Assembly (NCBI GenBank): GCA_022772675.1
Contig: JALEZW010000069.1
Coordinates: 1 to 62,202 of the forward strand
Source of the DNA: Agathobacter sp.
GTDB lineage: Bacteria > Bacillota > Clostridia > Lachnospirales > Lachnospiraceae
Reading direction: 5' to 3'
Length of the DNA: 62,202 nucleotides
A program made the translations under genes and the position numbers. The notes beneath the pieces were generated by a model. That model did not search any database. It saw only the letters and a list, made by a program, of their open reading frames with translations, and was not told the DNA's origin. Numbering within the stretch: position 1 is the first letter of the stretch; each line of letters starts with the position of its first letter. Positions 14,083 to 22,016 of the stretch are shown one piece after another.

Positions 14083-15516
14083 GCATGACAAAAAGACAGA
14101 TTGCGCATCTGCCTCATAATGAAGTATAATAATGACGAGATTCAGGCTGGTCGATACATAAAATCCCTATTTCTCTTTGGGCGGAGGTTGATAGGATATT
14201 TTCGGTTGTACCTGACAGGCGTCAGGTATTTTTGTATGAGAAGCATGGTCTCCGTTTCGCCACCGCCGTGTTTGAGATATGCCCTGCATATGTTGACTGC
14301 GGTGGCGAAATTAATTTTATAGACGTGTTTGGTTTTCCTGGATGTTTTTACCACGGCATGCGCGGTTACCAGTTCGCAGAAATTATACAGTATCATGCGG
14401 GCATTGATTTCCTGAAGAATTCCATCGTATTTGCTGCTGTACCAGTTGACCAGACCGATGGTATATTTAAGTTCGCGGAAACTGGTTTCCTCGCTCCAGC
14501 GCATTCTGTAAAGCTTTTTGATTTCTTCCAGTGGAAAATCTTCTTCCGGAAGATTGGTTGCAATACAGACATAGGTTCCGTTATCAAGACGAATTCGGAG
14601 GATCCGGAATTCAATATCGTAATAAGAACAGCATTCATCGAGAAAATCAAAATCCGTAGAAGGCTGGAGGATGGTATAAGTATCAGGATTGCCAAGGGTT
14701 TCCTTTGTATGACGTCTGGTAAGTATTGTTCTTATGTAAGTATCGAATTCACTGTCAGGAAGATCATAGGAAGAAAGAATACCATTGCTGTTGATATCCT
14801 TCATGTGGATAACGAACTTCATTTTCTTACGGATCAGGTGTGCAAAGGTATTAAAGCTCTCGTAGCCGCGGTCAGCCATAAGGATAGCAGGAACAGGGTC
14901 TGCGTAACGGTCGATCATTGTATTAAGTGCAGCACGTTCATGAAGCTTCTTTTTCCCCTGGACAAGAAAATCGCAGTAAGTCTTATTGGTGATGTCGTAA
15001 AGGGCATTGATGTGGACTGCATTATAACCTTTTTGTCCTTCGTGGATAAAAGTCCTTTCGTCCGAAGGATCACGTGTGATGTTGACATCGGAGCCATCGC
15101 AGGCCAGAAGCCGGTAACCGTGGTAAAGGCTGTCAGACAAAGCACGGCACTGCTCCACAAATGTATGGAACAGAAAGTTCCAGCCTTCCGGCTGAAGTTT
15201 GTATCTCTGCTGCGTAAAGGCAGATTTTGAGGGGGCTGAAAGCGAATGTTCATAGAAATCCAGGATTTCATTTGAAACCGATTTGCTCTGCATCTGAAGC
15301 ATGAGCTGGATATAGTCGTGGAAAGAAAGTTTGCGGTTTCTGGTGAAATCACTCTCCGGATTTTTACAGAACATGAAATGAATTTCCTCCAGTTCTGCAA
15401 TGCAGTTGTCGAGTGTTGCTTTTAAATCAGATAAGAAATTATGAGCCATAGGGCACCTCCTTGAAATGTGTTTATAATCAAGGCTCGCGCACCATATATT
15501 GACCACTTTGTCAAGC
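14083..15516 (-). mobile_element. IS4-family insertion sequence
   Basis: A single transposase gene on the minus strand is bracketed by weak inverted ends: GCATGACAAA at 14083-14092 and TTTGTCAAGC (reverse complement GCTTGACAAA) at 15507-15516, nine of ten bases alike. T-rich bases flank both sides, but no clear target duplication is seen. The exact ends are tentative; the transposase assignment is firm. Confidence 0.65.
14142..15449 (-). CDS. IS4-family DDE transposase
   Basis: A 435-residue transposase from the ATG at 15449, which has AAGGAGG upstream; a longer frame reaches 15506 but lacks a binding site. DDE elements are visible: the first aspartate in LLACDGSDVNI, the second in ILMADRGYES, and the IS4 signature Y-(2)-R-(3)-E-(6)-K in YRMRWSEETSFRELK with its glutamate. 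The C-terminus is basic (RKYPINLRPKRNRDF). The frame is intact, so the element may still move. It sits between the short ORF at 13889 and the gene at 15560, whose original upstream region it may have displaced. Confidence 0.9.
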   Translation of the reverse strand: MAHNFLSDLKATLDNCIAELEEIHFMFCKNPESDFTRNRKLSFHDYIQLMLQMQSKSVSNEILDFYEHSLSAPSKSAFTQQRYKLQPEGWNFLFHTFVEQCRALSDSLYHGYRLLACDGSDVNITRDPSDERTFIHEGQKGYNAVHINALYDITNKTYCDFLVQGKKKLHERAALNTMIDRYADPVPAILMADRGYESFNTFAHLIRKKMKFVIHMKDINSNGILSSYDLPDSEFDTYIRTILTRRHTKETLGNPDTYTILQPSTDFDFLDECCSYYDIEFRILRIRLDNGTYVCIATNLPEEDFPLEEIKKLYRMRWSEETSFRELKYTIGLVNWYSSKYDGILQEINARMILYNFCELVTAHAVVKTSRKTKHVYKINFATAVNICRAYLKHGGGETETMLLIQKYLTPVRYNRKYPINLRPKRNRDFMYRPA

Positions 15517-15559
15517 TTTTTTTGAAAAAAGTTACAGAAATACGAAAGGGAAGAAAACT

Positions 15560-16102
15560 ATGCAGCTGTATCAGTTTGAAAGAATCTATTCACAGATGGA
15601 AAAGGAATTCGGTAAGATGAGAAAAGGAGAAGAAGAAGTCTATTCCATGCTTCTTTTGCCACTGGAGGAAAATGCATTGAAAGTACACCGGGAATTTCCA
15701 TCTTCAAACAGCCGCCGGCTGCGGGAAGCCATTGCATTGGCACTGTTTGACATAAAAGAAAGATGTACGGGAGAAAAAGCAGATACCGGAAAATTCAGGA
15801 ATGAAGATAATGAAAAACTGGAGAAAGCCTTACTCATGGCTTTTGATCCATATACAAATGTGGAAGTAATGGAACTTTTAAAACAGCAGGAAAATACAGA
15901 AGAGCTATCGCAGGAAAGGCTGAAAAGCTATTACAAACTTCCGGTTATGTGTCTGTTAAGAATCAAGGATTCCATCGATACATGGGAGAAGAGGTCCGGG
16001 GCAGATGGATACTTTGATTTTATTGAAAGTTATATGGGAAGTCAGATAAAAGGAACCGAAATGAACTTCACTCTTATGAGTCCGGGATTATGGGAAATGT
16101 AA
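15560..16102 (+). CDS. Hypothetical helical protein
   Basis: A 180-residue protein, rich in K and E, with no membrane segment and no motif I recognise. It starts after AAAGGGAAGA, about 45 bases from the right end of the insertion sequence, so its natural promoter may be lost or supplied by the element. A perfect hairpin lies 30 bases after the stop. The last residues (MNFTLMSPGLWEM) are short of any known domain. Function unknown. Confidence 0.5.
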   Translation: MQLYQFERIYSQMEKEFGKMRKGEEEVYSMLLLPLEENALKVHREFPSSNSRRLREAIALALFDIKERCTGEKADTGKFRNEDNEKLEKALLMAFDPYTNVEVMELLKQQENTEELSQERLKSYYKLPVMCLLRIKDSIDTWEKRSGADGYFDFIESYMGSQIKGTEMNFTLMSPGLWEM

Positions 16103-16132
16103 TATTTTTTAAGTTTTGTGTAACATAAGAAT

Positions 16133-16158
16133 AGCGGTTCCTAAAATTAGGAACCGCT
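16133..16158 (+). terminator. Hairpin terminator
   Basis: AGCGGTTCCTA and TAGGAACCGCT form a perfect 11-bp stem around a short A/T loop. The following bases are A-rich rather than T-rich, so it may terminate mainly on the opposite strand or act as a stability element. Confidence 0.6.
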
Positions 16159-16321
16159 GTAAAACTAGTTGAAACGGACTTAACTAAATGACATTGATTA
16201 TGAGAGTGGAGATTACAAGTGGAACACAACTGGAAAATGTCAAATTAAAAGAGTGAAAGTTCGGGGCGATGATCCATCATGTCCCTGTTATCATGAAGAA
16301 TGAGAATATGTGAAATGAGGT

Positions 16322-16336
16322 TACGTATTCAACGTA
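16322..16336. promoter_or_regulatory. Small dyad before the WYL regulator
   Basis: TACGT-ATTCA-ACGTA, ending 8 bases before the regulator's ATG. It replaces a normal ribosome binding site and could be an autoregulatory site. Short, so chance is possible. Confidence 0.3.
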
Positions 16337-16343
16337 TAAAATT

Positions 16344-17372
16344 ATGAAGTTAGCAAACCACAAAGCCCCTCGTACCCTCGACCTCTACGTCCGCCTCTGC
16401 GAGGGCAAAATCATCAACAAAAAAGAAGAGGCCGTCCGCTTCGGCGTAGACGAGCGTTCCATCCAGCGTGACATCGACGACATCCGCGCCTTCCTCTGCG
16501 ACCGCGCAGCGGAGCACACCACCGAGAACCGGGAAGTCATCTACGACCGGTCCAAGGCCGGTTTTGTCATGGTGGGCGGAAATAGTTCGCTGATGGACAA
16601 TGACGAGATCCTGGCGGTGAGCAAAATCCTGTTGGAGAGCCGCGCTTTCACGAAGAAGGAAATCAGTACGATCTTGGACAAGATGATCGCCGGCTGTGTG
16701 CCTCAGAAGAACATGAAGCTGGTGTCGGATCTCATTGCCAATGAGAAGTACCACTATGTGGAACTGCGTCACAAATCCGTGGTGAAGGACAAGCTCTGGG
16801 TATTGGGTGAGGAAATCAAAGAGTGCAACCTGATCGAAATTTCCTACCAGAAGCAGGTGTCCTCCAAGGAGATGGTGAAGCGGGTCATTGAGCCGGTGGG
16901 GATCATTTTTTCGGAGTATTATTTTTATCTGAATGCTTTTATCGTGGAGAAAAATGAGGCCGGAAGATATGTGCAGATGTATGATTATCCGGCGATTTTT
17001 CGTGTGGACCGGATCCGGAAATTCCGGGAACTGGGGGAAAAATTCAAGATTGCCTACACCAACCGGTTTGAGGAGGGCGAGTTCCGGAAACGGGTGCAGT
17101 TCATGTTCCCCGGGAAACTGGAGCGGATACGCTTCCGTTATACCGGCAGCAATGTGGAGGCTGTTCTTGACCGCCTGCCCACAGCAAAGGTGATTTCCCA
17201 GGAGGAAAGCGGCGTTGTGCTGGAGGCAGAGGTGTATGGAAAAGGAATTCTGATGTGGATTTTAAGCCAGGGCACAAAGATTGAAGTGCTTCACCCGCAA
17301 TCGCTGCGGCAGGAGATGTATGATATCTGCAGCCGGCTGGCCGGGATGTACGCAGGTGATGCGACCGAATGA
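16344..17372 (+). CDS. WYL-domain transcriptional regulator
   Basis: A 342-residue regulator. Residues about 10-60 form a DeoR-type helix-turn-helix (IINKKEEAVRFGVDERSIQR then DIDDIRAFL). The central and C-terminal parts carry a WYL-type sensor domain (LIEISYQKQ... VIEPVGIIFSEYYFYLNAFI read in parts) and a C-terminal WCX extension. WYL regulators often control defence or nucleic-acid repair operons by sensing single-stranded nucleic acid or nucleotides. The gene is G/C-rich like the 464-residue gene that converges on it and like the rtcB operon; both of those have the same ATGACA-N5-TGTCAT dyad upstream, which makes this protein a candidate for binding it. No good ribosome binding site is seen. 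Confidence 0.8.
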   Translation: MKLANHKAPRTLDLYVRLCEGKIINKKEEAVRFGVDERSIQRDIDDIRAFLCDRAAEHTTENREVIYDRSKAGFVMVGGNSSLMDNDEILAVSKILLESRAFTKKEISTILDKMIAGCVPQKNMKLVSDLIANEKYHYVELRHKSVVKDKLWVLGEEIKECNLIEISYQKQVSSKEMVKRVIEPVGIIFSEYYFYLNAFIVEKNEAGRYVQMYDYPAIFRVDRIRKFRELGEKFKIAYTNRFEEGEFRKRVQFMFPGKLERIRFRYTGSNVEAVLDRLPTAKVISQEESGVVLEAEVYGKGILMWILSQGTKIEVLHPQSLRQEMYDICSRLAGMYAGDATE

Positions 17373-17385
17373 AGAAATAAAAACT

Positions 17386-17412
17386 AAGGCGGGTTCTGCC
17401 CGCCTCGTTTTT
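17386..17412. terminator. Bidirectional terminator
   Basis: AGGCGGG-TTCT-GCCCGCCT with A-run before and TTTTT after, between two convergent genes. Confidence 0.9.
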
Positions 17413-17426
17413 ATGTAGTGTATTTT

Positions 17427-18821
17427 TTACACAGCTTTTTTCAGGCACATCCGCTCCAGATAGTCGTTAATGGTTTCATCCTTGTTGAAGGGCGGAAGCC
17501 CGTGTCCGATGCTGTCGATCAGGGTTTCGATTTCGTCCGTATAAGCCTTGTATTTTGAAAGGGCGGCGCCGAAAAAGGTGTTGGCGTAATCATTGACATC
17601 CTTTTCCATCTCGTTGATGGGCTCAAAAATGCCCTCGATGGTATACTCGATGTTATCGGCCACGACGGTCTCAATCAGCTTGAAAAAGACGTCATCGCTG
17701 ACACGGAAATCGTGTTTTTCGATGCTGGTCTGCTCCAGAAAATAGTTGTAGTCGTACATGGAGTAGTAGTCCCTGTTATCCAGAATTTCCGCCTCGAAGG
17801 CTTTCAGAAGATTCTCGTGGCTGTCGTTGATCTTTTTTCTTAAGCTGGTAAAAGCACTGGTCTGGTTCTGCATCTTGCACAGAAGCTCCAAACGGTCAAT
17901 GACCGGGATAAATACCTGCTCCAGCCGTTTGCTGTAAAAATCTGCAGCTTTCCGGCTGACTGCCTTGGTGGAGTTGATATCGAAGTAGTTTTTCGCTTCC
18001 AAGTAGGCATTTTTCAGGCAGTTGTCCCTTGCCTTTTCACAGGCGGATCTGCTCTTGAAGAATTCGGACACAATACTGGTATTATTCGGCAGATCACAGT
18101 AGTCAAAGAGCTTTGGGGCTTTCAGCTTTTCGTGGAATGCGGCTGCCAGCGGGCTGTGGTTTTCCGCATAGTCGTCGTAGCCGTTGGCATTTGCTGCGTG
18201 TTTTGCCTGTGCATTTTTTTCATCGGAAACGGATTCCGGAAGGGAAATACCGTCCACCCGGATGCCGGCTTTTTCATACTGTTCCCGGGTGTAGGCGTTT
18301 TCAATGACCACCGGACCGACACCGATATAGTGGATGCCGGATTTGCGCAGAGGCAGGGAAAAGGTGTTGTCGCAGAGGTAAATCTGTTTGCAGCCTGCAT
18401 CCAGCAGCCTCGCAAGCTCCTCCTGATTGGTGGCGGCACATGCGGCATTGCTGAGGATGTTGTCGTCTTCTGTAAATCTGCTTAAGGTTTCCCGCTTTTT
18501 CTGCAGAATCTGTCGTTCTTCCTCGGACAGGTGTTTTTCCAGTTCGCTGGTGATCTTTAAGATTTTGCAGAGGGTTTTCAGGCAGTCGGGATCCTCCATG
18601 CGGACATTCTCAATACGGTCTGCCTCCTCGTCGTAGTAGTGCTGGCGGAGCCAAGGCACAAGGCTGTGGTTCATGTGTGCCCGAAGGAGTTCCTCCGGGA
18701 TGAAATGCTCCCGCAGGTCTGAGAGACTGCGGATGGTGGTGCCATTCCATACAAGGTTTACGGGTTCTGATTTTTCTTCGGAAGGGTGTTCCTTCAGAAA
18801 ATTGAATGCGTTTGTTTCCAT
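17427..18821 (-). CDS. Conserved hypothetical protein, WYL-linked
   Basis: A 464-residue soluble protein. The N-terminal 65 residues (IRSLSDLREHFIPEELLRAH, then LVPWLRQHYYDEEADRIENV) look like a short helical adaptor seen in varied bacterial signalling proteins. Residues about 150-185 (QIYLCDNTFSLPLRKSGIHY, then IGVGPVVIE) form a strand-rich motif, also widespread and unnamed. The rest is helical and acidic. The start ATG is preceded by GGGAGG. A 17-bp dyad lies 67 bases upstream, shared with the rtcB operon. G/C-rich codon use matches the WYL regulator next door. Function unknown; a stress or RNA-repair role is inference from the shared site. Confidence 0.6.
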   Translation of the reverse strand: METNAFNFLKEHPSEEKSEPVNLVWNGTTIRSLSDLREHFIPEELLRAHMNHSLVPWLRQHYYDEEADRIENVRMEDPDCLKTLCKILKITSELEKHLSEEERQILQKKRETLSRFTEDDNILSNAACAATNQEELARLLDAGCKQIYLCDNTFSLPLRKSGIHYIGVGPVVIENAYTREQYEKAGIRVDGISLPESVSDEKNAQAKHAANANGYDDYAENHSPLAAAFHEKLKAPKLFDYCDLPNNTSIVSEFFKSRSACEKARDNCLKNAYLEAKNYFDINSTKAVSRKAADFYSKRLEQVFIPVIDRLELLCKMQNQTSAFTSLRKKINDSHENLLKAFEAEILDNRDYYSMYDYNYFLEQTSIEKHDFRVSDDVFFKLIETVVADNIEYTIEGIFEPINEMEKDVNDYANTFFGAALSKYKAYTDEIETLIDSIGHGLPPFNKDETINDYLERMCLKKAV

Positions 18822-18887
18822 AGTTTATCATACCTCCCATTAGTATTTTGTCTGTTTCATTTGATAGGATTATTTTAGGAAACGGGT

Positions 18888-18904
18888 ATGACAGGTGGTG
18901 TCAT
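18888..18904. promoter_or_regulatory. Operator candidate ATGACA-GGTGG-TGTCAT
   Basis: A perfect 6-bp-arm inverted repeat, 67 bases upstream of the minus-strand gene at 17427-18821. The same arms and spacing recur at 33634-33650 upstream of the rtcB operon. Confidence 0.6.
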
Positions 18905-18938
18905 GCCAACGGACTTTATTCTTGAAAATAATGAATTG

Positions 18939-18967
18939 TTGAAGAATGCCTGAAAAATGCGTATAAT
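18939..18967 (+). promoter_or_regulatory. Promoter of the seven-gene defence block
   Basis: TTGAAG, 17-base spacer, TATAAT. Identical over about 36 bases to the promoter of the HEPN/MNT pair at 12709-12737. The first gene starts 60 bases downstream after GGGAGG. Confidence 0.8.
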
Positions 18968-19027
18968 AATTATGTAGATAACATTTCGGAATAGTATAAG
19001 TTTGCCAGGACATGTGGGAGGTACAAG

Positions 19028-19741
19028 ATGGGATTAAAGGATGTAGTGATTAAAGAAGCCAGACCGCTGCCAGTATTGTTGCTGGTTGATAATAGTGGAA
19101 GTATGGCTAATGAAAAAATCAATACTGTTAACGTTGCGTTGAAAGAGATGATAGCAGAGTTTTCAGCAATTAAGAATGCGAAGGGGAAAATCAGCATTGG
19201 AATTATAACCTTCGGAAATACAGTCGAGTTAGTACAGCCAATAGATAAGATTGAGAATGTAGTGGTTCCGGAATTTAAGGCTGCTGGAAAGACTTTGATG
19301 GGACAAGCTATAAATCAGGCTATTGATATTCTGGAAGACAAAAATCAGGTTCCGGAACGGGCGTATACACCGACTATAATATTGTTGAGTGATGGACTCC
19401 CATCAGACTGTCCTGGGAAAATGAATCCACAAGATTATGATTTTTCAGAATGGGAACCGCTTCAAAGACTACATACCAGCGAAAGATTAAAAAATTGTCC
19501 TAAGCTGGCATTGGGAATTGGAGAAGGAACCAATTATAGAATGCTTAATGCGTTTATTAACAATCCGGAAGTGCCGGTAATTAAGGCAAATGACCTGGCA
19601 ACGATAACAAAGTTTTTCCAGTGGGTGACATATTCAATCAGTAAGCGGTCTGTAAGCAGCAATCCGAATGAACCGGTGATTGAGGATCCTAAGAATATGT
19701 TTAGCGAGGATGAGGTCGCCTACTTGATGGGACTTTTTTAG
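19028..19741 (+). CDS. TerY-like vWA-domain protein
   Basis: A 237-residue protein that is essentially one von Willebrand A domain with a complete MIDAS metal site: DNSGSM (residues 21-26), the threonine in GKTLMGQAI (about 97-105), and the aspartate in LLSDGLPSD (about 120-128). The start has GGGAGG. It is the first of seven tightly packed genes and is followed by a PP2C phosphatase and a protein kinase, the TerY-P triad known from tellurite-resistance-like and defence operons. The vWA domain probably scaffolds the complex and is a target of the kinase/phosphatase. Intact. Confidence 0.85.
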   Translation: MGLKDVVIKEARPLPVLLLVDNSGSMANEKINTVNVALKEMIAEFSAIKNAKGKISIGIITFGNTVELVQPIDKIENVVVPEFKAAGKTLMGQAINQAIDILEDKNQVPERAYTPTIILLSDGLPSDCPGKMNPQDYDFSEWEPLQRLHTSERLKNCPKLALGIGEGTNYRMLNAFINNPEVPVIKANDLATITKFFQWVTYSISKRSVSSNPNEPVIEDPKNMFSEDEVAYLMGLF

Positions 19742-19761
19742 TATAGTAGAGGCAAGATTGT

Positions 19762-20529
19762 ATGAATCAGGGGAAAAAACAAATCATCATCAACGACTGC
19801 CAAATAAGCATGGGTGGGGTTTCTGAGATTGGAGTAGACAAAAAAGTCAATCAAGATGCTTATAAAATTGGAGCAGATCCTGAAAAACAATTGGCATACA
19901 TCATTGTCGCTGATGGTTTGGGATCCAGTAAGTTTTCTGATAAGGGATCAGCAACGATTGCTGACATAATTGAAAAATGGATTTTAGAGAAACTGCCAGG
20001 ATATGCATTCCTTTCAGATAATGTAGTTAATATCATGGTGAAGAGAATTGTGTCTGAGTGGAATGCTGCATATGACCTCAATGAAATCTATGATTATGAT
20101 TCGACGGTACACATTGCAGTGTTTTATAAGGGGAGCATTCTTGTTGGAGGTATAGGCGATGGAATGGCATTGCTAAGTTATGACCAGCTTGTCTGCAAAG
20201 ATCATATAGATGAAAAGAACCTTTTCAGCAATGTAACGAATTCAATGTGTTCTATGAATGTTATGGAACTTATGGACTTTGAAATAATTCCTGCAGATTT
20301 TTACAAAGACAAGGCAATTGTCATCCTAGCAACGGATGGAATAGCGGATGATTTAATTCCTGAAAAGAAGCTTACACTTCTGGATTATTTTCAGGAGGTG
20401 CTGAGGAATGGTGGAATTAATAAACTGCAGACAGAATTAGAAGAGTGGATATCTGACTGGGAAACAGAAAACCATAGCGATGATAAAACACTTTGCTATC
20501 TGGCAATTAAAAAGGGGGTGGTGCAATGA
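19762..20529 (+). CDS. PP2C-family Ser/Thr phosphatase
   Basis: A 255-residue PP2C-type phosphatase. Metal-binding motifs are present in order: NQDAYKIG (about 31-38), VADGLGSSKFSDKGS (about 51-65), GIGDGMAL (about 131-138), ATDGIADDL (about 191-199) and the final SDDKT (about 241-245). It would reverse phosphorylation by the kinase encoded next. The start of the kinase gene overlaps its stop by 4 bases (ATGA), so the two are co-translated. Family membership is clear from the motifs; the substrate is inferred from the gene order. Confidence 0.85.
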   Translation: MNQGKKQIIINDCQISMGGVSEIGVDKKVNQDAYKIGADPEKQLAYIIVADGLGSSKFSDKGSATIADIIEKWILEKLPGYAFLSDNVVNIMVKRIVSEWNAAYDLNEIYDYDSTVHIAVFYKGSILVGGIGDGMALLSYDQLVCKDHIDEKNLFSNVTNSMCSMNVMELMDFEIIPADFYKDKAIVILATDGIADDLIPEKKLTLLDYFQEVLRNGGINKLQTELEEWISDWETENHSDDKTLCYLAIKKGVVQ

Positions 20530-22013
20530 ATGAAAACGATTTTGTAGGGAAAATAATCAGAGACGTTGATGGTAGAGAATATCACATTACCTCTGTTTTG
20601 AATAAAGGCGGTCAGGGTGTTGTATATAGAACAGCAGAGGATTTCCTGATTAAAGTAAATACTGCAACTGATCGTGAAAAATATCGCGAAAGATATAAAT
20701 GGCTCAAAAAAAGAGGTGCCCAGCTTCCGAAAGAAACCAGAATAGCGTTTCCTATGGCAATCTTGGAAGAACCTTTCGTTGGCTATGTAATGAAGGAAGC
20801 AAAAGGACATGTATCATTAAATGATTATGTGGAAAAGCCGGAAGAAATAGAAGATTTGTGGGATTGGTATTTCAATGCAACTGGAGGTTTGACAAAACGT
20901 CTTCAGATTGGTTACCTTCTGGCAAAAAGTCTTCGATATTTGCATATTAACGGCTATGCGTATGTTGATATTTCCCCAAGTAATATCTTTGTCTCAAGGG
21001 AGAAAAACAGTCTGGCAATTATAGATTCCGATAACATTACATCTGGAGCATATAAGCCTTTAATCGATGGAACTAATTTTTATATGGCACCGGAAATTGG
21101 AAACAAAAGTTCGGTAGCGAATACAATGACGGACACCTATTCGTATGCAGTGCTTTTGTTTAAGATGCTGACGACTTGTCACCCGTTCATTGGTGATGAT
21201 GCAGAGGATGAGAACCCAGAGAAACTTCAGGAGGAAGTTGACACCGGAAAGAAAGTATATATCGGAGATCCTGATTTCACGGAGAATAGGAACTCTAATT
21301 TCGAAAACACAAAGATATTCCTTACAGAGGAACTGACAGAATTGTTCAGACGAACATTTGTAGACGGAAAGCTGGAAAGCTCCAGAAGGCCTACGTTAAT
21401 GGAATTTATGAGGGCTTGTGCGCATGCAAGAAATATAGTGATCCAGTGCGATCATGAAGGGTGCGATGCAGATTACTATTACACCGGGAAAGACTGTATC
21501 TGCCCAATGTGTGGTGAACACATAAAAAAAGTATATCTGTTAACCAGCAGAAATATGGTACGGACCAGGGGGAAAATACTGATTCCGCTTGATGGTAGTT
21601 CAGAGATGAAACCATTGGATGTATATTCGGATATAACAGGTAATATGGCAATCACCAAGGAAATGAAATATATCAATCGTAGTTTCTTTGATGAAAACAT
21701 TCCTTTTGACGCGGACGGATCACTTGCAGCAGTAGGCAGAACGAATGGGGGAAACCTGGCAGTACTCAATCTGTCAAATAATAAGATTGTACTGAATGAT
21801 GCAAGAATGTCTAATCCAAGGCTGGTTCAACCATATAAGAAAGGCGTTACTAAACCGGTGATCATAGATGAGAAGCCGGGAAATTATTTCATGTTTTTGG
21901 ACAAAAATATAGATGTGACAACGGAAAGCGATTTCATTGATATAAAACAAATCGAAAGGTTTTATGGGACGACGGAAATTAGCAAGTTCATTCAGATCAG
22001 GCAGGAGGAATAA
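20526..22013 (+). CDS. Protein kinase with C-terminal zinc finger (TerY-P kinase)
   Basis: A 495-residue eukaryotic-type kinase. The glycine loop is LNKGGQGVVY (about 22-31), the lysine is in FLIKVN (about 44), the catalytic loop is YVDISPSNIF (about 146-155, D and N of HRDxxxxN kept), the DFG is replaced by DSD in AIIDSDNI, and YMAPEIGN stands for APE. Residues about 300-345 hold a four-cysteine zinc finger (CDHEGC, then CICPMC). The C-terminal 150 residues are strand-rich and unnamed. This replacement of DFG is tolerated in related bacterial kinases, so activity is plausible. Partner genes: vWA and PP2C upstream, helicase downstream. Confidence 0.85.
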   Translation: MNENDFVGKIIRDVDGREYHITSVLNKGGQGVVYRTAEDFLIKVNTATDREKYRERYKWLKKRGAQLPKETRIAFPMAILEEPFVGYVMKEAKGHVSLNDYVEKPEEIEDLWDWYFNATGGLTKRLQIGYLLAKSLRYLHINGYAYVDISPSNIFVSREKNSLAIIDSDNITSGAYKPLIDGTNFYMAPEIGNKSSVANTMTDTYSYAVLLFKMLTTCHPFIGDDAEDENPEKLQEEVDTGKKVYIGDPDFTENRNSNFENTKIFLTEELTELFRRTFVDGKLESSRRPTLMEFMRACAHARNIVIQCDHEGCDADYYYTGKDCICPMCGEHIKKVYLLTSRNMVRTRGKILIPLDGSSEMKPLDVYSDITGNMAITKEMKYINRSFFDENIPFDADGSLAAVGRTNGGNLAVLNLSNNKIVLNDARMSNPRLVQPYKKGVTKPVIIDEKPGNYFMFLDKNIDVTTESDFIDIKQIERFYGTTEISKFIQIRQEE

Positions 22014-22016
22014 CAG

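Noticed and set aside
14232..15230. Plus-strand open frame of 332 codons
   Set aside because: It is the mirror of the IS4 transposase on the minus strand and has no domain signature.
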